Assembly: GCA_963763325.1 (NCBI GenBank)
Contig: CAVXOL010000024.1
Coordinates: forward strand, 248,001-312,000
Source: JBBECJ01 sp963763325
Lineage (GTDB): Bacteria; Chloroflexota; Chloroflexia; Thermomicrobiales; CFX8
DNA length: 64,000 nt
Reading direction: 5' to 3'
Shown here in pieces: positions 50,688 through 60,734 of this stretch (its first letter is position 1; every line of letters begins with the position of its first letter). Under the pieces are notes generated by a model, which did no database searches, was not told where the DNA came from, and worked only from the letters and a program-made list of their open reading frames with translations. The position numbers and the translations under genes were made by a program.

Positions 50688-53600
50688 CGACCTCACGATT
50701 TCGACCAGCGTCTGTGGCCCGATCCACGGTAATCCAGACCTCACCCCGCGTAGGGGCGACGGCCGCAGCCTCGCCCTGCACTCCCAACTCCGCGTAATCC
50801 CAACCTCAACCTGCTCGTTCCCAACCTTCACCGTCGTCTTGAAGTCCGCGCCATCAACCCAGCCCGGAGCAGCCTCCCGCGCCAGCGTCTCAGCCGCGAT
50901 CTCTTCCAGATGCCGCTCGATCGCCGCCCCAACCTCGGCCGGCGCAACCCACGCCAGCCGGATCGTGTCCTCGATCCGCAGACCCGCATCCTTCCGCGCA
51001 TCCTGGACGCCGCGCACGAAGTCCCGCGCCAACCCTTCGGCCACCAGCTCCGGCGTCAACGTCGTGTCGAGCGCGACCAGCAGATCGCCCTCCTCCGCCA
51101 CGTTGAAGCCCTCACGCTCCTTCACATCGACCAGCACCTCGTCCGGCGTCAACGTGAACTCACCCAGCGTCAGGTTCTCCCCGGCCCGGATCGCCGTCGC
51201 CACCGCCGTCACATCCGCCTCGGCCAGCAGCCCACGCACCGCGCCAAGCTGCTTCCCATACTTCGGCCCCAGCACCGACAGGTTCGGCCGGATCACATAC
51301 GTCGCGTACTGCGCCGGATCATCAATCCGCCCCAGCGCCTTCACGTTCAGCTCATCGAGCAACTGCTCCTGCATCCGCTCGACCGCCTCCAGCGTCGACT
51401 CGTTCCGCGCCCAGACCCGCACCTCCGGCAGCGGCTGCCGCACCTTCACGTTCGCCTTGTTCCGCGCCGCCCGTCCCAGGTTCACCGCCTGCAACAGCGC
51501 CGCCATGTCCCGATCCAGCGCGGCATCCACCTTCGCCGCATCCGCCACCGGATAGTCCGTCAGATGCACCGATGGCACCGCCTCCGGCCGGACCGTCAAG
51601 CACCAGGTTCTCGTACATCTCGTCCGCCAGGAACGGCATGAACGGCGCCAGCAGCCCCGCCAGCGACACCAGCACCTCGTACAGCGTCAGATACGCCGCC
51701 GCCTTGTCCCGGTCCGCCTCCGTCTTCCAGAACCGCCGCCGGTTGCGCCGGATGTACCAGTTCGACAGCTCCTCGACGACGAACCGCTCCAGCACCCGCG
51801 TCGCCGCCACCTGGTCGTAGTCGTCCAGCGCCGCCCGCACGTCGCCGATCACCCCCTGCAACCGCGACACGATCCAGCGGTCCAGCATCGTCCGCTCACC
51901 CAGCGGCACATCATTCGCCGGATCGCTCGGGTCGAACCCGTCCAGCGCCGCGTAGTTGCTGAAGAACGCATACGAGTTCCAGAGCGGGATGATGAACCGC
52001 CGCCGCATCTCGTCACCGATGTGATAGCCGAAGTTCAGGTTCGCGCTCGGATTGTGCTGGCAATACAGCCAGCGCATCACATCCGACCCCATCACGTCCG
52101 CCGCGTCGTCGAACCAGATCGCGTTCCCCGCGCTCTTGTGCATCTCCTTGCCGTGCTCGTCCCGCAGCAGCGCGAAGCCCAGCACCGTCTTGTACGGCGC
52201 CTCACCCGTCAACGCCGTCGACTGCGCCAGCATCGAGTAGAACCAGTTGCGGAACTGTCCCGGAAACGACTCCGTGATGAAGTCGGCCGGGAACCACTTC
52301 CGCCACTCGTCCCGATCCTCCGTATACCCCATCGTCGAGAACGGCACGATCCCGGCGTCCAGCCACGGGTTCCCAACATCCTTGATCCGCGAGACGATCT
52401 GCCCGCATTCCTTGCACTGAATCTTGACGTGATCGATCCACGGCCGGTGCGGCGTATGTCCCTCGAACTCGTCCCAGCCCTCGACCGCCCGCTCGTCGAG
52501 CTCTTCCTTGCTGCCGATGACCTCGAACGTGTTGCAGTCCGGACACTCGTAGATCGGCAGCGCCAGCCCCCAGTAGCGCTTCTTGGAGATCATCCAGTCG
52601 TCCATGTTGCGCAGCCAGTCGATCTCGCGCTCTTCACCGAACTCCGGGATCCAGCGGATCTCCCGCGTCAGCTCCATCATCCGCTCGCGCATCCCGTCGA
52701 CGCCGATGAACCACTCGTCCACCAGCCGGAACACCAGATCGGTCTTACAACGCCAGCACGTCGGATACCGGTGCGTGTACTCGTGGTCCCGGTACAGCAA
52801 CCCCTTCTCCCGCAGGTTCCGCACGATCGGCTGCGCCACCTCGTGGACATACATCCCGCTCAGCCACTCGAACCCGTCCAGGAAGTTGCCCAGCTCGTCG
52901 ATCGGCGCGACGACCTGCAGCCCCTGCTCCTTCGAGAGCCGGTAGTCTTCCTTACCGCAGCCAGGCGCGATATGAACGATCCCGGTCCCTTCATCGGCCG
53001 CCACGTCGCCCCACGCGATCACCCGATGCTCGACACCAGCATTGGCCGGCAACTCGTCGAACGGCCCCCGATACCGCCGCCCAACCAGCTCTGCGCCCGG
53101 TCACCTCGCCCAGCGTCTCGAACTCGCCCTTCAACGCGTGCGGAGCCGCGTCCGCCGCCAGATAGAACGTCTGCTCGCCCTGCCGCACCTCGCACATACG
53201 TCAACTCCGGATGCACCGCCGCCGCCACGTTGCTCGTCAACGTCCACGGCGTCGTCGTCCAGACCAGCAGCGACGCGTCCTCCCCCTCCAGCGGGAAGTA
53301 GGCATACACCGACCGGTGCGTCCGATCCTGATAGCCCTCGTTCAGCTCCATCTCGGAGATGCCGGTCCCACAACGCGGGCACCAGGTCATGACATCGTCG
53401 CCCTTGTAGATCCAGCCCTTCTCGTGGCAGGTCTTCAGGAAATGCCAGATCGTGTAGTTGTTCGTATCGGACATCGTGTAGTACGAGTTGTCCCAGTCCA
53501 TGAAGTTGCCGAGCCGCTTCGTCTGCTCGGTCTGGATCGCCGCGTACTTGAGCACCCGCTCCTTACACAGTTCGACGAACCGGTCGATCCCGAACTCCTC

Positions 53601-53945
53601 GATGTCGCGCTTGGTCGCCAGCCCAAGTTCCTTCTCGACCTCGACCTCGACCCACAACCCCTGGCAGTCAAACCCATTCTGATACCGCTGCTTATGCCCC
53701 AGCATCGTGTGATACCGAACATACAGATCCTTGTACGTCCGCCCCCACGCGTGATGAACGCCCATCGGATTGTTAGCCGTGATCGGCCCATCCAGAAACG
53801 ACCAGCGCGTCTCAGAGTCATTGTTCTTACTGAGATACCGCTCGACGATCCCATCCTCGTACCAGTGCCTCAGCCGCTCCCGCTCCATCGCCGGAAAGTC
53901 TGCTCGCGTGTCAACTTCCCGAAACGTCCTCGTCGCTCGTGCCAT
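50682..53945 (-). CDS. ileS: Isoleucyl-tRNA synthetase (frameshifted)
   Basis: About 1080 residues. Class I signature is a variant HHAWG in NNPMGVHHAWGRTYKDLY, with FDCQGLWVEVEVEKELG; the KMSKS loop is KEMHKSAGNAIWFDD; zinc-type cysteines occur in WCPRCGTG and CPDCN; anticodon-binding region PLGERTMLDRWIVSRLQ onward. Frame breaks at about 53192, in the CCC 53096-53098, and at about 51598; joins restore ELTYVEVRQGEQ, EVTGAELVGRRY and NLVLTVRPEA. ATG 53945 behind AGGGG. The C-terminal 35 residues after VGITR come from a dispersed repeat and flanking sequence, so the natural stop may have been lost. Controlled by an upstream T-box. Confidence 0.93.
50750..50777 (+). repeat. Dispersed repeat, subfamily B copy 2
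   Basis: GTAGGGGCGACGGCCGCAGC then CTCGCCCT. It lies inside the 3' end of ileS and encodes part of its unusual C-terminus; same family as 28576-28604. Confidence 0.6.
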
Positions 53946-53997
53946 CTCAGTTCCCCTCATCCCTACGCCAACGCCCAGCGTGCCTGCCTGAAAACAA

Positions 53998-54338
53998 CAA
54001 TGAAAAAACCCGCCCTCGAATCATCGAGGACGGGCTGAATAAACAAACCCGCGGTACCACCCCGCTTGGCCGCTGGCTACCGCCATCGACCCGCTCAGTC
54101 CGGCTCAAACGTCACCGGCGCCAGTACTTTAACGGGTGGCGAACCCGGCCACGTCTACCAGGGAGCCATCAAGCTGACGGCTGACGACTGCAAGCTGATC
54201 GCTCACAACCCCCGTTCGGGTGGCGGCTCAGGAAGGATCTTCAACGGCGACGTACCGTGCCCGGCTCCCACCAGCCCGGACTCGCTGTCGGACGCCCGTC
54301 CGTCTACTCGTTTCCGTCAACGCCTGTCTCAATTGTGC
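53998..54338 (-). promoter_or_regulatory. T-box leader of ileS
   Basis: Minus strand holds the T-box sequence GGGTGGTACCGCGGG (54064-54048), preceded by a long leader with an AGTAG motif in the Stem I region, and followed by a terminator stem CCCGTCCTCGA / TCGAGGGCGGG plus six T (54035-54003). An ATC triplet at 54238-54236 inside GAAGATCCTTCC is a candidate isoleucine specifier. Uncharged tRNA-Ile would pair with the T-box and let transcription into ileS. Confidence 0.88.
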
Positions 54339-54342
54339 GCTC

Positions 54343-54352
54343 CTTATCATAA
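54343..54352 (-). promoter_or_regulatory. Extended -10 promoter for ileS leader
   Basis: Minus strand TGT-TATGAT just upstream of the T-box leader. Exact bases fall within 54343-54352. Confidence 0.4.
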
Positions 54353-54458
54353 CAACTACGTCAATCAGTTCGCGAACGACAGGGAATTGCGACGGTTCGT
54401 TAGCCGTTCGATACACTGACGGCAACCGTTCGACGATCCAGCGCAAGGACGATCAGCT

Positions 54459-55742
54459 ATGACGACCACTCCAGCCGGCAAGCAAGGCGCAATGCAACGG
54501 GTCATGCTGCTGATGTCACCTGCCACCTACCGCGCGGCTGCGTTCTACGAAGCCGCCAAGGGGCTGGGAATCGAGACCGTCTCAGTCGTCGACATGCCGG
54601 ACCACCTCCAGGAGTACTGGGGTCAGTCCCACGGCGTCGATTTCAGCGACACATCTCGCGCAACATCGACGGTCGTTGACCTTGCCAAACGCGACGGCGT
54701 CCACGCCCTGCTCTCGGTCGATGACAGCGCCACCGAGCTTGCTGCGCTGGCCGGTCGCCTGCTCGGCGTCCCGCACAACGCCCCAGAGGCAGCCGTCGCA
54801 GCGCGCGACAAGCACATCATGCGCTCAATGCTGACGGCCGGCGGAGTTCGCTGCCCCGGCTTTCGGACCGTTCCCGCCAACGCTGATCCCGCGACCTATG
54901 CAGACGAATTGTCATATCCATGTGTCATCAAGCCAACCCGGCTCTCAGGAAGTCGCGGGGTCATCCGCGCTGACAATCACAACGAACTGGCTCAAGCCAT
55001 CACGCGCCTTCAAGCCATCCTGTCCAGCGACGGAAACGACCTGGCAGCAACCGAAATCCTCATCGAAGACTACATCCCAGGCGATGAGGTCGCCGTCGAA
55101 GGACTGCTGACCGACGGCGAGTTGCACATTCTGACGATCTTCGACAAACCCGACCCGCTCGTCGGACCATTCTTCGAGGAGACGATCTACACAACCCCGT
55201 CGCGTCTCCCAGCCGATGTACAGGATGCCATCGCCCGCGAGACAGCCGCCTGCGCAGAGGCGCTCGGTCTGCGAACCGGTCCCGTCCACGCCGAGCTTCG
55301 TATCAACGATGGCATACCGTGGATCCTCGAAATCGCTGGACGATCAATCGGCGGGCTGTGCTCGACCGTGCTGTCATTCGGCGCCGGCATGTGCCTCGAA
55401 GAGTTGATCCTGCGCAACGCAGTCGGGATGGAGATACCGTCTTACGATCGCTCAGGGAACGCCGCCGGTGTCATGATGATACCGATTCCGAAGGCCGGCA
55501 TTCTGCGCTCGGTCGAGGGCATCGAAGAGGCTGGCCAGGTCCCGCAGATCGACGGCATTGAGATCACAGCGAAGATGAACTATCCGATCAAGCCACTACC
55601 CGAAGGCGCGAGCTACCTCGGATTCATTTTCGCCCGTGCCGATACTCCGGAGCAAGTCGAGGCGGCCTTGCGTGAAGCCCACGCTCGCCTTCGGATTCGG
55701 ATCGATCCGATGATGGTCATGCAGGTGTCGGCGGCAGGATGA
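54459..55742 (+). CDS. ATP-grasp ligase
   Basis: 427 residues. N-terminal Rossmann-like domain (RVMLLMSPATYRAAAFYEAAKGL), then an ATP-grasp fold with SYPCVIKPTRLSGSRGVIRA, ILIEDYIPGDEVAVEGLL, and the metal site WILEIAGRSIGGLC. A C-terminal domain begins near residue 335. Family members ligate amino acids or carboxylates (BacD/L-amino-acid ligase or PurK relatives); substrate unknown. Divergent from the ileS leader. Confidence 0.88.
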   Translation: MTTTPAGKQGAMQRVMLLMSPATYRAAAFYEAAKGLGIETVSVVDMPDHLQEYWGQSHGVDFSDTSRATSTVVDLAKRDGVHALLSVDDSATELAALAGRLLGVPHNAPEAAVAARDKHIMRSMLTAGGVRCPGFRTVPANADPATYADELSYPCVIKPTRLSGSRGVIRADNHNELAQAITRLQAILSSDGNDLAATEILIEDYIPGDEVAVEGLLTDGELHILTIFDKPDPLVGPFFEETIYTTPSRLPADVQDAIARETAACAEALGLRTGPVHAELRINDGIPWILEIAGRSIGGLCSTVLSFGAGMCLEELILRNAVGMEIPSYDRSGNAAGVMMIPIPKAGILRSVEGIEEAGQVPQIDGIEITAKMNYPIKPLPEGASYLGFIFARADTPEQVEAALREAHARLRIRIDPMMVMQVSAAG

Positions 55743-55762
55743 CTGCTGAGGTCGAGCGGAAG

Positions 55763-56077
55763 CTACTTCTTGCGGGCCGGTGCTCCGCCGCCCTTTCCGG
55801 CTGGCGCCGCACCTGGGGCCACCCAGTCGTCAGGCATCTGAGCGTTTTCGCCGAAGAAGAACTCTTCCATCTCCTTGCGCAGCAGTTTGCGGGTGTCAGG
55901 ATCGGCTGGGTGCAGCCCATAGTGGTTAATCATGATCGTCGCGTGCTGACCCCAGAGCCGATACCCCTCGGCCGAGACATGCTCGTAGATGCGCAAGCCC
56001 AGTTCGCCAGGAAACGGCGGCGCCTCGAGCCCGGGCAGCTCGCGTCCCAACTTGACACAGTTCACCATGCGAGCCAT
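55763..56077 (-). CDS. YggX/Fe(2+)-trafficking-like protein
   Basis: 104 residues: MARMVNCVKLGRELPGLEAP, FPGELGLRIYEHVSAEGYRLW, HATIMINHYGLHPADPDTRKLL, EEFFFGE. This matches the oxidative-damage-protection/iron-trafficking family YggX, including the early Cys (VNCVKL). The C-terminal APGAAPAGKGGGAPARKK tail is extra. ATG 56077 behind GGGGAGGG. Convergent with the ATP-grasp gene. Confidence 0.85.
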   Translation of the reverse strand: MARMVNCVKLGRELPGLEAPPFPGELGLRIYEHVSAEGYRLWGQHATIMINHYGLHPADPDTRKLLRKEMEEFFFGENAQMPDDWVAPGAAPAGKGGGAPARKK

Positions 56078-56163
56078 AGCGCCCTCCCCAAACGTTCGGA
56101 TCAATGGAAGCTTCAAGGTGATGATACCGTGCGCCGGCACATGCTGTGCACGTCGGCGACACA

Positions 56164-57075
56164 ATGAAAACTGTATCACCTAATGCTCCGTCGCCGCGCA
56201 TCGTGATGTTCGGTCTCAGTTGCGCCTTCACCGACGCAGTTGCGGATCAGCTCTCGGCGTGCGGTCTCGCCCCAACCACGTTGATCATTTTCGGCCACCC
56301 GGGAATTGATCAGCCACAGCGCATCCACGTACCCACGAAGACGCTGCCAATGGCTAGCCAACCTGCACAACGGTCAGCAACCCTTTGGGCGACCTATCGG
56401 ATCGGGCGACTAACGGCAACGCCGACGATAGAACTGATCGAGTCGCTCGAACCGGACATCATTATCGTCGCCTGCTTCCCGCGCTTGATCCCGAAAGTGG
56501 TTCGCGATATCCCTCGTCAGCTCGCCTGCAACATCCACCCATCACTACTCCCTGCCCATCGCGGCCCGGATCCGCTCTTCTGGATCATGCGATCCGGTGG
56601 CGATGGATGCGGTGTGACCGTCCACGAACTCTCAGGGAAACTTGACGCTGGAGACATACTGGCGCAACGCGCGCTGCCATACCCTGCCGGTGTTCGCGAG
56701 GGTGCACTGGAACGACGTCTGGCCGTGGCTGGCGCAGACTTGGCTGTCGAGGTTATCGACGAATTTCGGCACGGCAGACGGCGTGCTGAAACTCAGTCCG
56801 AATCGGCTGCGTCCTACGAAAGCTGGCCGGACGCCGAAGATTTCTCGATCTCGGTCGATCGCCCGGTCCTGCATGCCTGGAATTTCATCAGGGGCGTCGC
56901 CTCCCGTGGGGTGCCAATCCGAGTAGACACTGGACTGGCAACCCTTCTCGTCGTCGACGCGCTTGACTACGGGACAGGCAGTTGCCCTCCGAAGCCGGAA
57001 TCAGAGCAACAAGTCGCCATTTCATTCAGCGACGGCTGGCTGTTGGCACTTACTCAGCCGACAGCGTCCCACTAA
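56164..57075 (+). CDS. Formyltransferase-fold protein
   Basis: 303 residues. PRIVMFGLSCAFTDAVADQL begins the fold and LACNIHPSLLPAHRGPDPLFW carries the formyl_trans_N catalytic Asn and His; VHELSGKLDAGDIL matches the distal aspartate block. C-terminal OB-like domain is degenerate. Resembles methionyl-tRNA formyltransferase but the weak N-terminus and lack of def or other translation genes nearby suggest a paralogue, such as a sugar or nucleotide formyltransferase. ATG 56164; GTG 56146 also in frame. Its 3' end overlaps the convergent DUF885 gene by 26 bases. Confidence 0.8.
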   Translation: MKTVSPNAPSPRIVMFGLSCAFTDAVADQLSACGLAPTTLIIFGHPGIDQPQRIHVPTKTLPMASQPAQRSATLWATYRIGRLTATPTIELIESLEPDIIIVACFPRLIPKVVRDIPRQLACNIHPSLLPAHRGPDPLFWIMRSGGDGCGVTVHELSGKLDAGDILAQRALPYPAGVREGALERRLAVAGADLAVEVIDEFRHGRRRAETQSESAASYESWPDAEDFSISVDRPVLHAWNFIRGVASRGVPIRVDTGLATLLVVDALDYGTGSCPPKPESEQQVAISFSDGWLLALTQPTASH

Positions 57076-58735
57076 GCCCACCCGGAGCAAGTGGCTCGCC
57101 TCGCATCAATCGAGCAATCTGCGTCACCGGGATCGCTCCCCAGGACAGGAACTCGTCGTGGAAGCGGCGTAAGCTGAACTCGTTTCCCCAACGGACATGC
57201 ATGTCCTCTCGCAGCTCATGGATGAGATCGGTGCCAATCAGATACATCATCGCCATTGTCGGGAACATCGAATTCTTCACTGCTTCGGACTTCGCGGCCT
57301 CCGGTGACATATCAACCTCACGGACGTAGAACTCGGTTGCGTCGTCCATCGAGAACCGTCCGGCATGGAGTTCGACATCAACGATCGCTCGGGCGGCCAT
57401 CCGCATCCGGCTGTGGAGCATCGACAGCTGCTGGAGCGGGCTCAGGAAGCCAGCTTCTTCCATAAGATCGGTCGCGTAACATGCCCAGCCCTCGACCAAC
57501 GTCCCAGCCGAATGCATTGCGATCCTCATCGAGCAATCGTTCCCTGCTATCCGGCCAACCCGCGATTGTGCGCGCGCAGCATGCCAGTTCTGGACGTGGT
57601 GGCCGATTCCCGCATGGTGGATGACGTGGTTCAGTGATATCTGGGTCTCGTTGACAGCCCGTAGCACGCGCTCAGGTTCATCACCAAGCGGCGTAACGAG
57701 ATAACGCTGGACCTGGCCATCATCAAAAGGAGGCGGGCAGCGATAGAACAGGAAATAGAGAGACGGCGCGGCGGTTATCGCCCAGTCCGGGATCGGCTCA
57801 AACACGATCGGAAAATCGGGCCAGGTCAGCAATTCACGTTCTATCGAGTGCTGCCGAGCAGCTTCCCAGACTACCGGGAATCGAGCATAGTAGTCGCTGG
57901 CCATCGGATGTTGGCTCGCAAGCGCGTCGGCGACGTCGTCCCACGATTCGTGACCCTGCTCAGCGATCCCGCGCTCGAGCGCGTCACGTGCAGAGAGCAG
58001 CTCCTGTCGCGCGTACGTCACGATCTCGTCACCCGTCATCGCGAGGAAGTGGGCCTCGCGAAGCAACCAATCGAACTCATCTCGACCGATTGCAACAGTT
58101 TCGTTCTGCGACGAAGTACCCCGACTTTTCAATTGCTCCCGGAATACCTCGAACGCCTGCGCCGCGACCGCACCAGCGTCGATGACATCATGACGTGGAT
58201 CGGATGAACGTGACACCAGGACCGGAAGACCGTCGCGCAGCAGCCTCTCAGCACCGTCACACTCTTTGATCGCTCGATCGATCCACGGTTGAGGGGCCAG
58301 TTCAATCGTTCGACTGCCTGCATCCAGAAGAGCCGGGATTAGCCGCAACCTTTCGACGGCGGCGTCCAGTCGAACGTCGATTGGCGCGAAGTCACGAAGG
58401 AACAAGGAGACGATTCCGAAGACCGCCTCCCCCGTGTAGTAGCACGGATTACGCAGCAGGTGCTCGCTTCGCTGCTCCTGGCGCGTCACACGCAGGCACG
58501 CACCTGCCAAGAGAAGATCAATTTCCTCAGCCGTGTCACCTGGCGCAGCGACGTCTCCATTCTCAAGAGCGTCGAGCAATTCGCCGAGTCCCGTGTGAAC
58601 CGACCTCGCGTCAGGCGACGGCAACTCCCTGTCATGTTGGTGAACACCGATGAATGTCGCGCTTACGGGGTTTGCGCGATAGTACCAGTCAAAGAATCGA
58701 TCGAGCCACTGGTCGGCGGTCATCTTCTCGGCCAT
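57050..58735 (-). CDS. DUF885-family metallohydrolase
   Basis: 561 residues from ATG 58735 behind GGAG. NPVSATFIGVHQHDRELPS at the start and the zinc-type motif NHVIHHAGIGHHVQNWHAA with downstream EGWACYATDLMEEAGF are the DUF885 signature, related to M32-like carboxypeptidase folds. No signal peptide once the upstream frame is discarded. Substrate unknown; probably a peptidase. Divergent from kynureninase, 121 bases away. Confidence 0.85.
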   Translation of the reverse strand: MAEKMTADQWLDRFFDWYYRANPVSATFIGVHQHDRELPSPDARSVHTGLGELLDALENGDVAAPGDTAEEIDLLLAGACLRVTRQEQRSEHLLRNPCYYTGEAVFGIVSLFLRDFAPIDVRLDAAVERLRLIPALLDAGSRTIELAPQPWIDRAIKECDGAERLLRDGLPVLVSRSSDPRHDVIDAGAVAAQAFEVFREQLKSRGTSSQNETVAIGRDEFDWLLREAHFLAMTGDEIVTYARQELLSARDALERGIAEQGHESWDDVADALASQHPMASDYYARFPVVWEAARQHSIERELLTWPDFPIVFEPIPDWAITAAPSLYFLFYRCPPPFDDGQVQRYLVTPLGDEPERVLRAVNETQISLNHVIHHAGIGHHVQNWHAARAQSRVGRIAGNDCSMRIAMHSAGTLVEGWACYATDLMEEAGFLSPLQQLSMLHSRMRMAARAIVDVELHAGRFSMDDATEFYVREVDMSPEAAKSEAVKNSMFPTMAMMYLIGTDLIHELREDMHVRWGNEFSLRRFHDEFLSWGAIPVTQIARLMRGEPLAPGGLSGTLSAE

Positions 58736-58811
58736 AGTGAGACTCCGTTCAGCTGACAAGTGAGTCGCGAACGACAACGGAAGGTGAGCAGGAGGATATC
58801 GTAACCGAGAA

Positions 58812-58820
58812 TGGTATTCT
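58812..58820 (+). promoter_or_regulatory. Extended -10 promoter for kynU
   Basis: TGG-TATTCT, 37 bases upstream of the kynureninase ATG. Confidence 0.45.
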
Positions 58821-58856
58821 CCCAACGTCGAGTCGCATTCGCCTGGAGGTCTCAAC

Positions 58857-60143
58857 ATGTCGGATTCCCTGGACCGTGCCCATGCAGAGGCACTGGACCG
58901 CGATGACCCACTCGCATCGTTTCGTGAGCGTTTCTACGTCCAGCCTGGAACCATCTACATGGACGGAAATTCGTTGGGGCTGCTCTCGAAGGACGCAGAA
59001 CAGAAGGTGCATTCAGCCCTGAACGACTGGAAGACACTAGGGATCGACGGCTGGCTGCGAGCGAGCCCAGCCTGGTTCTATCTTGGTGAACAGCTTGGCG
59101 AGCGACTCGCACCGATGTTCGGCGCCGATCCCGACGAGGTCGTCGTGACCGGGACGATCACCGTCAACCTGCATCAACTCATCTCGACGTTTTACAAGCC
59201 AGCCGGAAACCGCAGAAAGATCATCGCGACGGCGCTCGACTTTCCATCTGACATTTACGCGATGCAGGCTCACATTCTCCGGTACGGCGGCAACCCTGAC
59301 GCGGACCTGATCAAAGTCGCCAGCCGGGATGGTCGTATCGTCGAAGAGGACGATATCATCGCGGCAATGACCGACGACGTCGCGCTGATCCTGCTGCCAA
59401 GCGTCCTTTACCGTAGTGGACAGCTCCTCGACATTGAGCGTGTCACACGCGCTGCCAACGATCGCGGGATCCCGATCGGCTGGGATTGTGCTCACTCAGC
59501 CGGAGCGATGACACACAAGTTCAGCGAGTGGGGCGTCGACTTCGGAGTCTGGTGCAACTACAAGTATCTCAATTCGGGACCGGGGAGCGTCGGGGCGCTC
59601 TATGTCAATCGAAAGCATTTCGGCAGGCAGCCAGGGCTACCAGGTTGGTGGGGATACAATAAGGAGCGCCAGTTTGACATGCTGCACGAGTTCGAGCCGG
59701 CACCGGGAGCAGGTGGCTGGCAGATCAGCACGGTTCCGATCCTGAGTACCGCACCATTGCTTGGCTCGCTCGATATCTTCGAGGAGGCCGGCATCGAGCG
59801 CGTGCGAGAGAAATCACTGGCCGCGACCGAGTACCTGATGCACTTGATAGCAGGTCGCGGACTGACTGGCACAGATTACGGATATGCGATCGGAACGCCG
59901 CGTGATCCGGCCCGGCGCAGCGGTCATGTTGCGGTCGAGCACGCCGAAGGTCCGCGAATTGCGCGTGCGCTTAAGGCTCGCGGGGTCGTGCCGGATTTTC
60001 GACCGCCGAATGTCATCCGGCTCGCGCCGATCGCACTCTACGTCTCATACGCTGATGTGTGGGATACAGTGCAACATTTGAAGGAAATCATCGACACCGG
60101 CGAGTACCTGACCTTGGCTGAGACGCGCGAGGTTGTAGCCTGA
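58857..60143 (+). CDS. kynU: Kynureninase
   Basis: PLP-dependent hydrolase cleaving L-kynurenine to anthranilate and alanine; 428 residues. GTIYMDGNSLGLLSKDA at the N-terminus, PSDIYAMQAHI, GWDCAHSAGAMTHKFSEWG and the PLP lysine in WCNYKYLNSGPGSVGALYV. ATG 58857 behind GGAGG. No kynurenine formamidase or tryptophan dioxygenase is in the window. Probably co-transcribed with the ferredoxin 74 bases downstream. Confidence 0.95.
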   Translation: MSDSLDRAHAEALDRDDPLASFRERFYVQPGTIYMDGNSLGLLSKDAEQKVHSALNDWKTLGIDGWLRASPAWFYLGEQLGERLAPMFGADPDEVVVTGTITVNLHQLISTFYKPAGNRRKIIATALDFPSDIYAMQAHILRYGGNPDADLIKVASRDGRIVEEDDIIAAMTDDVALILLPSVLYRSGQLLDIERVTRAANDRGIPIGWDCAHSAGAMTHKFSEWGVDFGVWCNYKYLNSGPGSVGALYVNRKHFGRQPGLPGWWGYNKERQFDMLHEFEPAPGAGGWQISTVPILSTAPLLGSLDIFEEAGIERVREKSLAATEYLMHLIAGRGLTGTDYGYAIGTPRDPARRSGHVAVEHAEGPRIARALKARGVVPDFRPPNVIRLAPIALYVSYADVWDTVQHLKEIIDTGEYLTLAETREVVA

Positions 60144-60217
60144 ACCCGGCACGATGACGTGCCGCAGGTGGTAATAGGGTGTCCAGCCCATCTGGACAAC
60201 AACAGGAGGCCCGGTAG

Positions 60218-60568
60218 ATGCCGAGGATCGAAGCCGAGGGAATCGACACGTTCGATGCGAAACAGGGACGCCGGCTCGTCTTGGAACTCGAAGATCATGG
60301 GATCGATATCCTGCACCGATGTGGCGGGCTCTCGAAGTGCACCACATGTCGGATCGAGGTTCTGGAAGGCGACGCCGGCGAAATGACCGAACGCGAGCGC
60401 ACGCGTCTGGCGCGCGAAAACGAACTCGGCGCCAACACGCGACTGTCGTGCCAGATCATTTGCGAGAATGACCTTAAGGTACGTGTGCTGCGACGGTTTG
60501 CCGATTCCGGTCTCAGCGATCCCGGTCCACGTCCTCATGAAGACATCGATTCGCCAGAGCACGCATAG
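60218..60568 (+). CDS. 2Fe-2S ferredoxin
   Basis: 116 residues of plant-type ferredoxin fold: LHRCGGLSKCTTCRIEVLEG supplies three cysteines and RLSCQIICEND the fourth. ATG behind AGGAGG. Likely electron carrier for an oxygenase; the neighbouring kynureninase suggests aromatic catabolism, but no oxygenase is adjacent. Confidence 0.9.
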   Translation: MPRIEAEGIDTFDAKQGRRLVLELEDHGIDILHRCGGLSKCTTCRIEVLEGDAGEMTERERTRLARENELGANTRLSCQIICENDLKVRVLRRFADSGLSDPGPRPHEDIDSPEHA

Positions 60569-60593
60569 TCTCAGAGTCTTTGACAAAGGTGCG

Positions 60594-60617
60594 AGGGAGT
60601 GGCACACGTCACTCCCT
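60594..60617 (+). terminator. Hairpin after ferredoxin
   Basis: Stem AGGGAGTG / CACTCCCT with an eight-base loop and a short TT tail. Confidence 0.5.
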
Positions 60618-60734
60618 TCACTAACACTACCAGTCATTCACACGTCGTCAGGATGAAATTCTCGGCCTCGTGAGGCGAACGCACTCGATCCCGCTGACTG
60701 CCGTACAATCGCGTGCGGCGAGTGAGGGGATTGG

